Shown piece by piece: positions 17,646 to 26,127 of a DNA stretch of 64,000 nt. Origin of the DNA: Acetobacteraceae bacterium. GTDB lineage: Bacteria > Pseudomonadota > Alphaproteobacteria > Acetobacterales > Acetobacteraceae. Numbering within the stretch: position 1 is the first letter of the stretch; each line of letters begins with the position of its first letter. The position numbers and the translations under genes were made by a program. The notes below the pieces were generated by a model that saw nothing but the letters and a program-made list of their open reading frames with translations, did not search any database and was not told the origin of the DNA. The DNA is taken from NCBI GenBank assembly GCA_947475245.1, contig CANJLW010000014.1, forward strand, positions 28,739-92,738, read 5' to 3'.

Positions 17646-19183
17646 CGGAACGCGGCCTCGTCAAACGCTATTGGCCGGAAGCGATCCTTGCCGCGGCGCT
17701 CGCTCTGCCCTGGATTTCCCTGATCGGCCTCGGCCTGGTTTGGCTTTGGCAGCAAAATGCCCTGCTGCCGTGGACCATCGGCGCGGCCGTGCTGGGGCTT
17801 GCCGCGATACCGCTGTTGCCCGCGCGCGGGCGGGAAACTGCGGCAGCCGCGAAGGCCGCCGTTGCGGCGATGGTGCCGGACGTGCCGGATTGGGATCGCA
17901 ACGCGAAGACAGCCATGGTCGCCGTACAGACCATCGCGGAAACCGCAACGCCGTTGACGTTCGACGATCTGGATCAGGCGTTGAACCTGGGTCAGCGCAC
18001 GATTGAAGCGGTCGCCGCCGTCTACCATCCCGACCGCCCGCATGCCTGGGCGCATTTTACCCTGCCGGAAGCGTTGCTGCTGACCGAACACCTCGCCGCC
18101 ACCCTGCGGCGGGAGACCTTGCGCAGCTTTCCCGGCGCGCGGGTGTTCCGCCTCGATCACGTCTTGCGGATCAGAGAGGGGCATCATCGCTACGGGTCCG
18201 CGGTGCGCTGGGTGACCAGGGTCGGATGGCGCGTGACGCGGATCGGTCGCGTGGTGCTGAGCCCGGCCTCCGCCCTGGCCGCGGAAGCAAAAGCCCTGGT
18301 CCTCGACCGCACCAGCACCCTCCTCTCCGAACGCGCTCGGCGGCACGCGACGCGGCTTTTGGTGATCGAGCTGGGGCGCACCGCGATCGAGCTTTATTCG
18401 GGCCGATTGGTGCTGTCGGCGACGGAATTGTCGGATGCGGCGGCGGCGGAAGCGGTGGGCGCGACGGGAGCGAGCGACGACGCGCCGCTGCGGGTCATGC
18501 TGGCGGGTGCGATCAACGCCGGGAAGTCCAGCACGTTGAATGCCCTGGCGGGGGAAATTCGCGGCGAGGTCAGCCCCCTGCCCGGACGGAACGATGTCGT
18601 CGAACATATCGTCCGCCAGGACGGCAAGCCGGTTCTGGTGCTGGTCGATCCCCCGGGGATCGGACCGGACGCGGCGCGCAACGCGCGGCTGGAGACTCTG
18701 GCCCATCGGGCCGACATGGTGCTGTGGGTGATCTCCGCCACCCAACCCGCGCGCCAAAGCGACGTTGCCGCGCTGCGTGCCTTGCGTTCGAGCTTTGCCG
18801 CTGAACTCGATCGTCGTCCTCCGCCCATTCTCGTCGTGCTGACCCATATCGATCAGTTGCGGCCGGCGGCGGAATGGAACCCGCCATACAATGTCGTTAC
18901 CCCGCGAGGCCGGAAGGAAACCATGATCGCCGAGGCGCTGCGCGAGGTCGCGCGGGAATTGGACATGCCCGAGGACGCCGTGGTTCCCGTCGCGCTCGCT
19001 CCCGGTCGCGATACTTACAATATCGATATGCTTTGGGGCAGTATCGCGCAGCGGCTGGCCGAAAGTCGCTCTCGGCAGTTAGAGCGTATTCGGGCCGGGC
19101 GGTCCGGTTTGTCCTTGAGAGAGGTCGCGGGGCAATTGTCCGGGTCGGTGCGCCTGATCACGCGACTGGTCACGAAAGGCTAG
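17642..19183 (+). CDS. membrane-anchored GTPase with two N-terminal TM helices
   Basis: The 513-residue protein starts with two hydrophobic helices (about 13-36 and 42-60). A helical region follows (about 70-275). The GTPase domain has G1 GAINAGKS at 289-296, G3 DPPG at 336-339 (DTPG is usual) and a G4-like THID at 401-404 in place of TKxD. The deviations leave the fold recognisable but make nucleotide specificity uncertain. The GTG start overlaps the stop of the preceding GTPase by four bases (GTGA), so the pair is probably made together and may interact. The gene ends only 7 bases before the first ABC transporter, tying the GTPases to the transport part of the cluster. Confidence 0.82.
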   Translation: MTERGLVKRYWPEAILAAALALPWISLIGLGLVWLWQQNALLPWTIGAAVLGLAAIPLLPARGRETAAAAKAAVAAMVPDVPDWDRNAKTAMVAVQTIAETATPLTFDDLDQALNLGQRTIEAVAAVYHPDRPHAWAHFTLPEALLLTEHLAATLRRETLRSFPGARVFRLDHVLRIREGHHRYGSAVRWVTRVGWRVTRIGRVVLSPASALAAEAKALVLDRTSTLLSERARRHATRLLVIELGRTAIELYSGRLVLSATELSDAAAAEAVGATGASDDAPLRVMLAGAINAGKSSTLNALAGEIRGEVSPLPGRNDVVEHIVRQDGKPVLVLVDPPGIGPDAARNARLETLAHRADMVLWVISATQPARQSDVAALRALRSSFAAELDRRPPPILVVLTHIDQLRPAAEWNPPYNVVTPRGRKETMIAEALREVARELDMPEDAVVPVALAPGRDTYNIDMLWGSIAQRLAESRSRQLERIRAGRSGLSLREVAGQLSGSVRLITRLVTKG

Positions 19184-19190
19184 CGCGCGC

Positions 19191-20780
19191 ATGCGGCTGC
19201 TTTCACTGGCGTTTGCTCCGGAGCGCGCACGCCCCTTCAGCTTCGGCCTGATCTGTCTCGCGCTGGCCGGCGGCTATGGGTTGGAAAACCTGATCCTGGG
19301 TTCGACCGTTCATTCCCGGCAACTCGGCGAGGAACGCACGGATCTGGCGGTTGCCCTGCTGTTCGTTTCCGCCGGCTACATTTCCGCGATGATCGGCCTT
19401 GCGTGGCGCGGGATCGTCAATCTGGAGCGCGCGGCGCTGCGTGGGCGACGTCGATTGATCGCAACGCTGATGGATCGCGACCTCGCGACGATGGAACGTG
19501 TCGGCCGCGATCGGGTGTTGCACGGGCTGACGGCTGCGCCGCGGGAAATGACCGACAACGCGCCCATCCTGTTGCGGGTCACGGAGGCGACCTGCTTCGT
19601 GGTCGGCATGGTGCTGGTTCTGGCTGTCCTCTCCTGGCACCTGTTGTTGATCATGGGTTCCGTCCTGGTGGTCGCCGGTCTGTCGCTGGCGGCCAATCAT
19701 GAAGCCGTGATGCGCGCCCACTCGGCCGCCGAGGCGATCGAGAACCGTAATCGCGCCGACTGCGTCGCGTTGGTCGACGGCTTCAAGGAACTGAAACTGC
19801 ATGCCGAACGCCGGATCGCGTTCCTGCAGGCACTGCGCGCCCGCATGGATGTGGCTCGGCGCGCCCGCGCGCGCGCCGATCAACGGTTTGTCCTGGGGTT
19901 CATGTTGCAGACCGCCGCTGTCATCGGTGCCAGCGCGTCGTGTATCTTTCTGCTCCCGAGCCTGCTGCACGACACCAGCCATGCGATGTTCATGGCCACG
20001 GCCCTGTTGATGGCCAATATCCCGCTGGGGACGGTCAGGGACATCCCGATCCTGGCGCGCACCGATGCCGAGGTTGTCGGGATGGAAGCGCTGTTCGCGG
20101 CGTTGGGAGAAGCGAAACCAGCGGAACCTCCGCCCCCCGAGGAGCCGTTTCGATCCATTGCGCTGACCGAGGCATCGTATCGCTATATCGGAGAGGGCGG
20201 GGAGGCCGGGTTCACGCTGCGACCCGCCACGTTGGAATTCGCGGCGGGATCGATCATCTTCATCGTCGGCGGCAATGGCAGCGGCAAGTCGACGGTGATG
20301 AAGTTGCTCGCCGGGCTGTATCGACCGACCGGCGGGCAGGTTGTCGTGAACGGGCGGCCGATCGGGCTTTCGGCGCTGCGCGAACTGTCCACGGCGATCT
20401 TTGCCGATCACCACGTATTCGACCGTCTTTACGGTGTCCCCGATCCCGATCCCGCGGCGATCCAGTCCGCCCTGGAAGACATGGGGATAGCCGGACAGAC
20501 GCGCTTCGAGGACGGGCGCTTTACCCGGCGCGATCTGTCGAGCGGGCAGCGTAAGCGCCTGGCCTGGGTTGCCGGCATGGTTGAAAATCGTCCCCTCGTG
20601 CTGTTGGACGAATGGGCCGCCGACCAGGACCCGGAATTCCGCGACCGGTTTTATCGCGTGCTGCTGCCCGCGCTGCGCGCGTCGGGTAAGGCGGTCGTGG
20701 CCGTCAGTCACGACGATCGCTATTTCGACCTCGCCGACAGGATCGTCCGCATGGACTATGGCCGGGTGGTCTCCTCATGA
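19191..20780 (+). CDS. SyrD/PvdE-type ABC half-transporter, pair 1 first subunit
   Basis: In this 529-residue protein an N-terminal exporter membrane domain (about 1-300, six predicted helices) is fused to an ATPase domain. That domain has Walker A GGNGSGKST (360-368), signature LSSGQ (449-453), Walker B LVLLDEWAADQDPEFR with D473 and E474, and an H-loop VSHDD. The LDEWAADQD form of Walker B is typical of the cyclic-peptide exporter family (SyrD, PvdE, YojI). The usual Q-loop glutamine is absent (FADHHVF), as in that family. The stop overlaps the ATG of the next ABC gene (ATGA), suggesting a heterodimer. The substrate is unknown and no peptide-synthesis genes lie in the window. Confidence 0.9.
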   Translation: MRLLSLAFAPERARPFSFGLICLALAGGYGLENLILGSTVHSRQLGEERTDLAVALLFVSAGYISAMIGLAWRGIVNLERAALRGRRRLIATLMDRDLATMERVGRDRVLHGLTAAPREMTDNAPILLRVTEATCFVVGMVLVLAVLSWHLLLIMGSVLVVAGLSLAANHEAVMRAHSAAEAIENRNRADCVALVDGFKELKLHAERRIAFLQALRARMDVARRARARADQRFVLGFMLQTAAVIGASASCIFLLPSLLHDTSHAMFMATALLMANIPLGTVRDIPILARTDAEVVGMEALFAALGEAKPAEPPPPEEPFRSIALTEASYRYIGEGGEAGFTLRPATLEFAAGSIIFIVGGNGSGKSTVMKLLAGLYRPTGGQVVVNGRPIGLSALRELSTAIFADHHVFDRLYGVPDPDPAAIQSALEDMGIAGQTRFEDGRFTRRDLSSGQRKRLAWVAGMVENRPLVLLDEWAADQDPEFRDRFYRVLLPALRASGKAVVAVSHDDRYFDLADRIVRMDYGRVVSS

Positions 20781-22387
20781 GCCTGCGTCCGGCCTCCGGC
20801 ACGATTGGGCTGATGCTAAGGGAGGGCAATGTCGACGCCTGGGTGGTGTTCGTCCTGACCTTCGGCGCCGGGCTGAGCCAGGCGCTGACCATTGCCTTGA
20901 TCGGATTGGGCGCGACGGAAATAGCCGGCGAGGCCATTCCGTGGCGCGAGGCGGTCGTGTTCGTGGCGATGTTCAAGGTCATGCTGATCCTGGTGGGTCT
21001 GGCGCAGCTTCGGGGACGGCAATTTGCCGAACGCGTGACGAACGCGGCGATTTTCCGCATCGCCGAGCGGATGCCGGCAAGCGAGTTGGACCGGTTGGAG
21101 CGATTGGGCGGGCGGGCCTTGGTTGCCGAGATGACGGTTCGGGCGACGGCCCTGGGTTCGGCGACGCACGCAGCGTTTGGCGTTGTCTACTGTGCCGGAC
21201 AAATCATCGGCGCGCTGGGCGCGTTGTGCTTCTTCGCGCCCTTCGTCGCGCTGCTGGTGACCGCGGCGGGCGGGGCTTGTTTTCTGCTCCAACATCGCAT
21301 GCGCCTGACCGCCGATGTCTGGGGCGGGCACGCGGACCGCCTGGAGTCACGGTTCACCGCCTCGGCCCGGGAGTTCGTCGACGGCTACCGCGAGCTTCAG
21401 GCGGGGCGGGCGCGTTTCGTCGATCTGGTCGAACATTACCTGTTGCCCGCGGCGCGGGCAGCCGCGTCCGCTCGGCGCCCGCTGGCACGGGTCAGTGCCT
21501 TGTCGCTTGGTGCCGCGTCCGGCAGTTGGTCCGTCATGGCGTTCGCCGCCGCATTCGTCGCCCCGGCGCTGGGCTTCGATACCGGGATTACGCTTGCCAT
21601 TTTCGTGACGTCGCTGGGATTCGATGCGTTTCTGGGCATCGTGACATATGTCCCGGTGCTTCGCCTGGGACACGACTCCGTCGCCTGGTTTGAGCGGACC
21701 GGCAACGAACTGGCCGACGGACAGGGATCGTTGACGCCAGGCGCGCCGCAAACGCGGGGCTTTACCCGGATCGAGTTGCGCAAGGTCGTCTATGCCTATG
21801 CCGTGAGCGACGCCCAACCGCTGGGTCCGATCGATCTGACCCTGACCGCAGGGGAGATCGTGCTGGTGACCGGCGGAAACGGGAGCGGCAAGTCGACATT
21901 GATGAAGCTGCTGGCGGGGCTTTACGTGCCGATGGGCGGGGACGTCATGGTGGACCGGACGATTTGGCACCCCGACGATTACCGGTCGTTGTTTTCCGCC
22001 GTGTTCACCGACTTTCACGTCTTCGATATCCAACCGACGGAGCTTCTGGCCGATCCGGAACGGATCGCAGGCCTGATCGAGGTTTGGGGGTTGAAGGGAA
22101 AGGTCACGCTCGACGCAAACGGTTTTTCGTCGACCCAGCTTTCCACCGGCCAACGCAAGCGGTTGGCGCTGATCCAGGCGCTGTTGGAGGATCGACCCAT
22201 CTTGCTGTTGGACGAATGGACGGCGGATCAGGACCCGGAATTCCGCGCCTGGTTTTTCGACAGCCTGCTGCCGGAACTGAAAGCGCGGGGGCGCACCGTC
22301 GTGGCGGTGACGCATGACGATCGGTATTTCGACCGTGGCGATCGCGTCATTCGGATGGCGGACGGTCAGGTCGTATCAAGCCGGTGA
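20777..22387 (+). CDS. SyrD/PvdE-type ABC half-transporter, pair 1 second subunit
   Basis: The 536-residue protein has the same design as the preceding gene: a hydrophobic exporter domain (about 1-310), then an ATPase with GGNGSGKST, LSTGQ, ILLLDEWTADQDPEFR and VTHDDRYF. All catalytic motifs look intact. The ATG overlaps the upstream stop by four bases, so the two half-transporters should be made in equal amounts and probably pair. A 169-base gap follows before the SPFH gene; I see no strong promoter or terminator there. Confidence 0.9.
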   Translation: MSLRPASGTIGLMLREGNVDAWVVFVLTFGAGLSQALTIALIGLGATEIAGEAIPWREAVVFVAMFKVMLILVGLAQLRGRQFAERVTNAAIFRIAERMPASELDRLERLGGRALVAEMTVRATALGSATHAAFGVVYCAGQIIGALGALCFFAPFVALLVTAAGGACFLLQHRMRLTADVWGGHADRLESRFTASAREFVDGYRELQAGRARFVDLVEHYLLPAARAAASARRPLARVSALSLGAASGSWSVMAFAAAFVAPALGFDTGITLAIFVTSLGFDAFLGIVTYVPVLRLGHDSVAWFERTGNELADGQGSLTPGAPQTRGFTRIELRKVVYAYAVSDAQPLGPIDLTLTAGEIVLVTGGNGSGKSTLMKLLAGLYVPMGGDVMVDRTIWHPDDYRSLFSAVFTDFHVFDIQPTELLADPERIAGLIEVWGLKGKVTLDANGFSSTQLSTGQRKRLALIQALLEDRPILLLDEWTADQDPEFRAWFFDSLLPELKARGRTVVAVTHDDRYFDRGDRVIRMADGQVVSSR

Positions 22388-22556
22388 GCGATGCCATTCG
22401 GCCTGAATCGTTGATTCTGATTGGCTTTATACCGTTGCTTACGAACGTCGTTGTCGGTAATCGTGGGGCTGTCGTCAGACCGCATCAGTACGGTGGAAAC
22501 CCCGGCTGTGGAGGCCGCGCGGGTGCCCGGACGGTGCCGCGTCATGAGGTGTTGGA

Positions 22557-23459
22557 ATGAGTGCGTCTTTGTTCTCGCGCCGAAGGGACGACGGTCTGGA
22601 AGACGAACTTCCGGAAGAACCTGCCCGTGGCGGGCGGCTTATGCGCACCATGCGGGCGGGCGGCAAGGCGGCGGCTTTCGCTTTGGTCACCGTCAGTCTG
22701 GCGGCGTTCATCCTGTGGCAGCGCGTTGTTTACGTGGTCCCCGCCGGCGGTGCCGGCGTGCTGTATCATACGCTGTCGGGCGGCACGATCACCGACTATG
22801 TCTACGGCGAAGGGATCCAACTGATCTTTCCGTGGGATCGGTTCACAATCTACGATACCCGCGTGCAGGTAGTGTTGAGCGAGTTTACCGCGCTGACTAA
22901 CAAGGGTCTGCCGATTCAACTGCGCCTCGCGATCCGGTATCATCCCGAATACGATACGGTTGGCTTGCTGCACCAGCGCGTTGGGCCGGACTACGTGGCG
23001 AAGATCGTCCAACCCCAGGTTGAATCCGTTCTGCGCCGCTACATCGGTAAGGAAGAGCCGGAAGCCATCTACACCAACAAGGAAGGCGTGCTGTCGTCGA
23101 TCATTTCCCGCGCGATCGAGGAAACCTCGGAAAAATTCGTAACGATCGAGGATATTATCATTCGGGAGGTCTCTCTGCCCGAGCAGATGCGGGAGGCGAT
23201 CACCACCAAGCTGGCGTTCCAGCAGCAGGCCGAAGCGTATGAGTACCGTCTGGCCGCGGAACTGCGTGAAGCGGAACGCAAGCGGATCGAGGCGGAAGGC
23301 ACCGCGGCCGCGCAAAAGATCATCGCGCGCGGATTGACGCAGGATCTGCTGCGCTGGGAAGCGATCCGGGTTGAGGCCGAATTGGCGAAATCCAATAACT
23401 CCAAGATGATCATTATGAACGGCGTCGATGCAGGGCGTTTCAACCTCAATGTCCCCTGA
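22557..23459 (+). CDS. SPFH/prohibitin-family membrane protein
   Basis: This 300-residue protein has a short cytoplasmic N-terminus, one membrane helix (about 37-55) and an SPFH domain that starts at VVPAGGAGVLY and carries the typical GxxxIFPWDR and EFTALTNKGLPIQL segments. A charged helical stretch follows (about 225-275, AEAYEYRLAAELREAERKRI), expected to form coiled coils. It resembles HflK/prohibitin-type scaffolds, which form large rings in the inner membrane and organise partners such as proteases or transporters. Its place between two ABC pairs suggests it scaffolds this system. The last bases overlap the next gene by 11. Confidence 0.87.
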   Translation: MSASLFSRRRDDGLEDELPEEPARGGRLMRTMRAGGKAAAFALVTVSLAAFILWQRVVYVVPAGGAGVLYHTLSGGTITDYVYGEGIQLIFPWDRFTIYDTRVQVVLSEFTALTNKGLPIQLRLAIRYHPEYDTVGLLHQRVGPDYVAKIVQPQVESVLRRYIGKEEPEAIYTNKEGVLSSIISRAIEETSEKFVTIEDIIIREVSLPEQMREAITTKLAFQQQAEAYEYRLAAELREAERKRIEAEGTAAAQKIIARGLTQDLLRWEAIRVEAELAKSNNSKMIIMNGVDAGRFNLNVP

Positions 23460-24597
23460 CGGCATCGACCGCAGAACGGTATTGAGGGCCGCCATCGGCG
23501 GGGCGCTGACGCTTCGGAACGGCGCTTCCCGGGCCGAGGATAAGCCGCCCGAGTACGTCATCGGCCTTGTCGGTCAGGGGCCGGTCGGCGATGCGATGCG
23601 CGAGGGCGCCCTGTTGGCCGTCGAAGTCATCAACCAGGCCGGCGGGCTTGCGGGGCGCAAGCTGCGTTTGCGGGCGGAGACATTGAATCCGGCAGACAAG
23701 GAAATCCGGGCACAGGCGATCAAGATTTCCGGCGCGCTGATGAAGGAGAAAGACCTGATCGCCGTCATCGGCCACGATGAAATGAGTGACGCGCTGCCCG
23801 CCGCCATCGCCTATCGCCGTCGGAATGTCCTGTTCATCGCGCCGACCATCACAATCTCGGACCTGTCGCGACACGGGCTGGAAAACGTCTTCGCCACCAT
23901 CCCCGACAACACCGATATCGCCACCCAAACCGCTCGGCTGGCCTTTGATATCGGGTTGCGCCGAGCGGTTGTGTTGCGGGATCGGAGTATGGAGGCGCTG
24001 GAGATCGGGTTGGCGTTCCGCGACGAAGCCGCGGTACTGGGCATCACGATCATCAACGAACGTTCGTTCCGGGCGGAAACCGCCAATGCGCGCGATGTGC
24101 TGGCGGGTCTTCAGGGTTTGCGCGTCGATCACTTGTTGATCGCCACCCCGCTGGACCTTGCGGTGCGACTGGTCCGGCAAGCCGGCGCGATGGGGTTGGG
24201 GCTGACTTCGGTGCTGCCGCAATTCACGGACCCCGATGCGTTGCGGCCTCAACTGGCGAAAATCAACGGCCGGATTTTGTTGCCGGTGTTACGAAACCGC
24301 GTATCTCCCAGCATTGTTCAGGCGAACTGGGCGAAAAGCTTCGAAACGCGGTTCCAGAAACAGGCGTCGGACTGGGCTATGCAGGGGGCCGACGCGGTCG
24401 GACTGCTCGCCCATGCGATCGGACGCAGCGGCACGGTGGACGCCGACGAGTTGATCAGTCTTCTGCGGCTTGAACTGGCCTACACAGGGATTGGCGGGCG
24501 GATATCGTTCCGCCGGAACGGGCGCATCTATACGCGGCTGCTGGCATTCGCGTCCGTGCGCCCGGACGAGGTCGTTTACTACATGCCCGGAGCCTGA
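23449..24597 (+). CDS. periplasmic type I solute-binding protein (branched-chain amino acid/amide class)
   Basis: The 382-residue protein has the Peripla_BP_6 fold: a start strand YVIGLVGQGPVGDAMREGALLAVEVINQAGGLAGRKL, an acidic switch region with VIGHDEMSDALPAA, and ITISDLSRHGLENVFATIPD. The N-terminus carries DRRTVLRAAIGGALTL, a twin-arginine-like export signal. In Liv transporters this domain delivers amino acids to an importer, but no Liv permease is beside it. It may therefore act as a sensor, like the related domain of the channel chimera in the same cluster. ATG 23449 is preferred over the in-frame ATG 23428 because it shortens the overlap with the SPFH gene and gives a compact signal peptide. 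Confidence 0.85.
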   Translation: MSPDGIDRRTVLRAAIGGALTLRNGASRAEDKPPEYVIGLVGQGPVGDAMREGALLAVEVINQAGGLAGRKLRLRAETLNPADKEIRAQAIKISGALMKEKDLIAVIGHDEMSDALPAAIAYRRRNVLFIAPTITISDLSRHGLENVFATIPDNTDIATQTARLAFDIGLRRAVVLRDRSMEALEIGLAFRDEAAVLGITIINERSFRAETANARDVLAGLQGLRVDHLLIATPLDLAVRLVRQAGAMGLGLTSVLPQFTDPDALRPQLAKINGRILLPVLRNRVSPSIVQANWAKSFETRFQKQASDWAMQGADAVGLLAHAIGRSGTVDADELISLLRLELAYTGIGGRISFRRNGRIYTRLLAFASVRPDEVVYYMPGA

Positions 24598-24601
24598 CGA
24601 G

Positions 24602-25702
24602 ATGGCCATGCTCCGCCTTGTCATTGTGCTGTTCATCGGGCTGTTCTGCCGGATCGACGCGGCTTCGGCGCAGGACGGGCGCGACTATGTGCGCGTCATC
24701 GGTCGACCGGAAACCTTGGCCTATGCCGCCGATGTTGCGGAGGCATTGGTCCGGAACGCTCAGCGCAAATATCCGCAACTGGAACAATCATCGGACGAAG
24801 GCGCGATCCGGACGTTTTGCACGACGGTGCGCGACACGCCGGACCTGATGCTGTTGCCGCAAGCGATCGAGGACGCGCGGCCGGTTGTCTGTCCGAGCCT
24901 TGAGCCGTTGTTGAATTTGCCGATCGGGCGTCAGGTCTTCGTCGTATACAGCGCGCCCGACGCGCCGGAGTTTCGGTTAACGCGGGAGATTCTGTTCCGG
25001 GCCATGGCGCGCGAACTGCCGCGCCGCGATTCAGAGGGCGCGCTGGCATCGTTCGAGCGTAATCCAAACCTGCGCTGGTCGGAGATCGATCCGAGCCTGC
25101 CGGACGTTCCCATTCGTTTGTTGTTGCCGCCGCGCCGTTCGGTGCAGTGGCTTGCGATCGAGGACCTGGTGATGCGGCCCGGCTGCGCGTCGATCCCGGC
25201 AATCGCCGAGTTGGCCTTGATCGATCAGCAGATGGCCAGTCAACGCTGCCTTGCTCGGCGTACCGACTTTTCCCTGAACTATGCCGATCCGTCCGCGGCA
25301 TCCGGTTCTCAGGCGCGTATTCCCAAGGGCACCGAGTTGAGCCTGAATGAACTGCGCTTTGTGCCGGAAGGTATGGCGCTGGTGGCGGTCGAGGGGACAA
25401 TACCCGACCGCGCCGCTATTGAGAGCGGACACTATCGCATGGCGCGTCAGGTCGTGGCGGTCGTCAAGCGCAACCGGCTGGATGCGATCCCCAGTTTGCG
25501 GGATTACCTGCAAGAGATGACCTCTCCCGCCGCGGCGGGACCGGGTGGCTATCTGCAACGCAGCGGTCTTGATCCACTGTCTGAAACAGTATTGCGGCAG
25601 AGCGCCACGCAGGCGCGTTTTGCGATGCCGGAAGCGGTGCGAAGATTACAGGCGAAGACGGTCGGCGATGCCGCGAAGCCGGATGCGGGTTTGGCGCGTT
25701 AG
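24602..25702 (+). CDS. periplasmic PstS-like (type II) solute-binding protein
   Basis: The gene encodes 366 residues with a clear Sec signal peptide ending ASAQ (about 23). The following VRVIGRPETLAYAADVAEALVR, then YPQLEQSSDEGAIRTFC and the FRLTREILFRAMARELP stretch, resemble the PstS-like group of phosphate/anion-binding proteins. The similarity is moderate and I cannot place anion ligands. The gene begins 4 bases after the previous stop. No phosphate ABC permeases or ATPase are nearby, so import is unlikely to be its role here; sensing or loading a partner is more likely. A C-terminal extension (about 290-366) has no recognised domain. Confidence 0.7.
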   Translation: MAMLRLVIVLFIGLFCRIDAASAQDGRDYVRVIGRPETLAYAADVAEALVRNAQRKYPQLEQSSDEGAIRTFCTTVRDTPDLMLLPQAIEDARPVVCPSLEPLLNLPIGRQVFVVYSAPDAPEFRLTREILFRAMARELPRRDSEGALASFERNPNLRWSEIDPSLPDVPIRLLLPPRRSVQWLAIEDLVMRPGCASIPAIAELALIDQQMASQRCLARRTDFSLNYADPSAASGSQARIPKGTELSLNELRFVPEGMALVAVEGTIPDRAAIESGHYRMARQVVAVVKRNRLDAIPSLRDYLQEMTSPAAAGPGGYLQRSGLDPLSETVLRQSATQARFAMPEAVRRLQAKTVGDAAKPDAGLAR

Positions 25703-25709
25703 CGCGAAT

Positions 25710-25883
25710 TCAATCGCGTGGCCGTGAGTCCGAGGCCAGGACAAGGAGGAGTCCGATCGGCGGCGTCAGCGCCAGACCGGCGAAAAAATAGCCCCATGGG
25801 CCGAATTTCCTGCGCCGTCCCAAAGCCCCAACGATAATGGCCAGGGCGACATAAATCACGGCCGCTTCTCCGTATCCCGCCAT
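25710..25883 (-). CDS. small two-helix membrane protein, 57 aa
   Basis: This is a minus-strand frame of 57 codons, MAGYGEAAVIYVALAIIV... to ...SDSRPRD. It has one hydrophobic helix (about 8-22), a basic GRRRKFGPWGYF loop, a second helix (about 31-50) and a charged tail. A GGGAGAG ribosome site lies just upstream on that strand. The composition (hydrophobic segments flanked by basic loops) is protein-like rather than random. It is the only minus-strand gene within the plus-strand cluster, tail to tail with the PstS-like gene. The function is unknown. Confidence 0.6.
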   Translation of the reverse strand: MAGYGEAAVIYVALAIIVGALGRRRKFGPWGYFFAGLALTPPIGLLLVLASDSRPRD

Positions 25884-26017
25884 GGTACTCTCCCACTGGG
25901 CCGGGTGGTCCGGCTTGCCACCAAATCTGTATCAAAATCAGTGTATCCGGCACAAGGTCTTGCCAGCATCGATGATGAGCAAATTATCACATGCGGGTTG
26001 TTGCGAGTTATGCGGCA

Positions 26018-26047
26018 ATGCGATACGAAGCGATATCGTAGTATAAT
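26018..26047 (+). promoter_or_regulatory. candidate promoter for the DUF697 gene and second ABC pair
   Basis: A perfect TATAAT box lies at 26042-26047 in an AT-rich patch, 81 bases before the DUF697 start at 26128. The -35 is weak (ATGCGA at 26018 with 18-base spacing). An inverted repeat, TACGA-N7-TCGTA (26024-26040), sits between the boxes and could be an operator. Apart from this and the start of the small antisense gene, the gap 25884-26127 appears empty. Confidence 0.45.
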
Positions 26048-26127
26048 GCGTTAAAAAACTCGCACCATGCAGTTGTGGGCAGACCGCAGCGATGGGATTT
26101 GCGCGGCGCAAAGGAATGGAGTTCACC

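Noticed and set aside
22388..22556. Promoter for the SPFH gene
   Set aside because: No convincing -35/-10 pair with proper spacing was found, so the gap is left unassigned.
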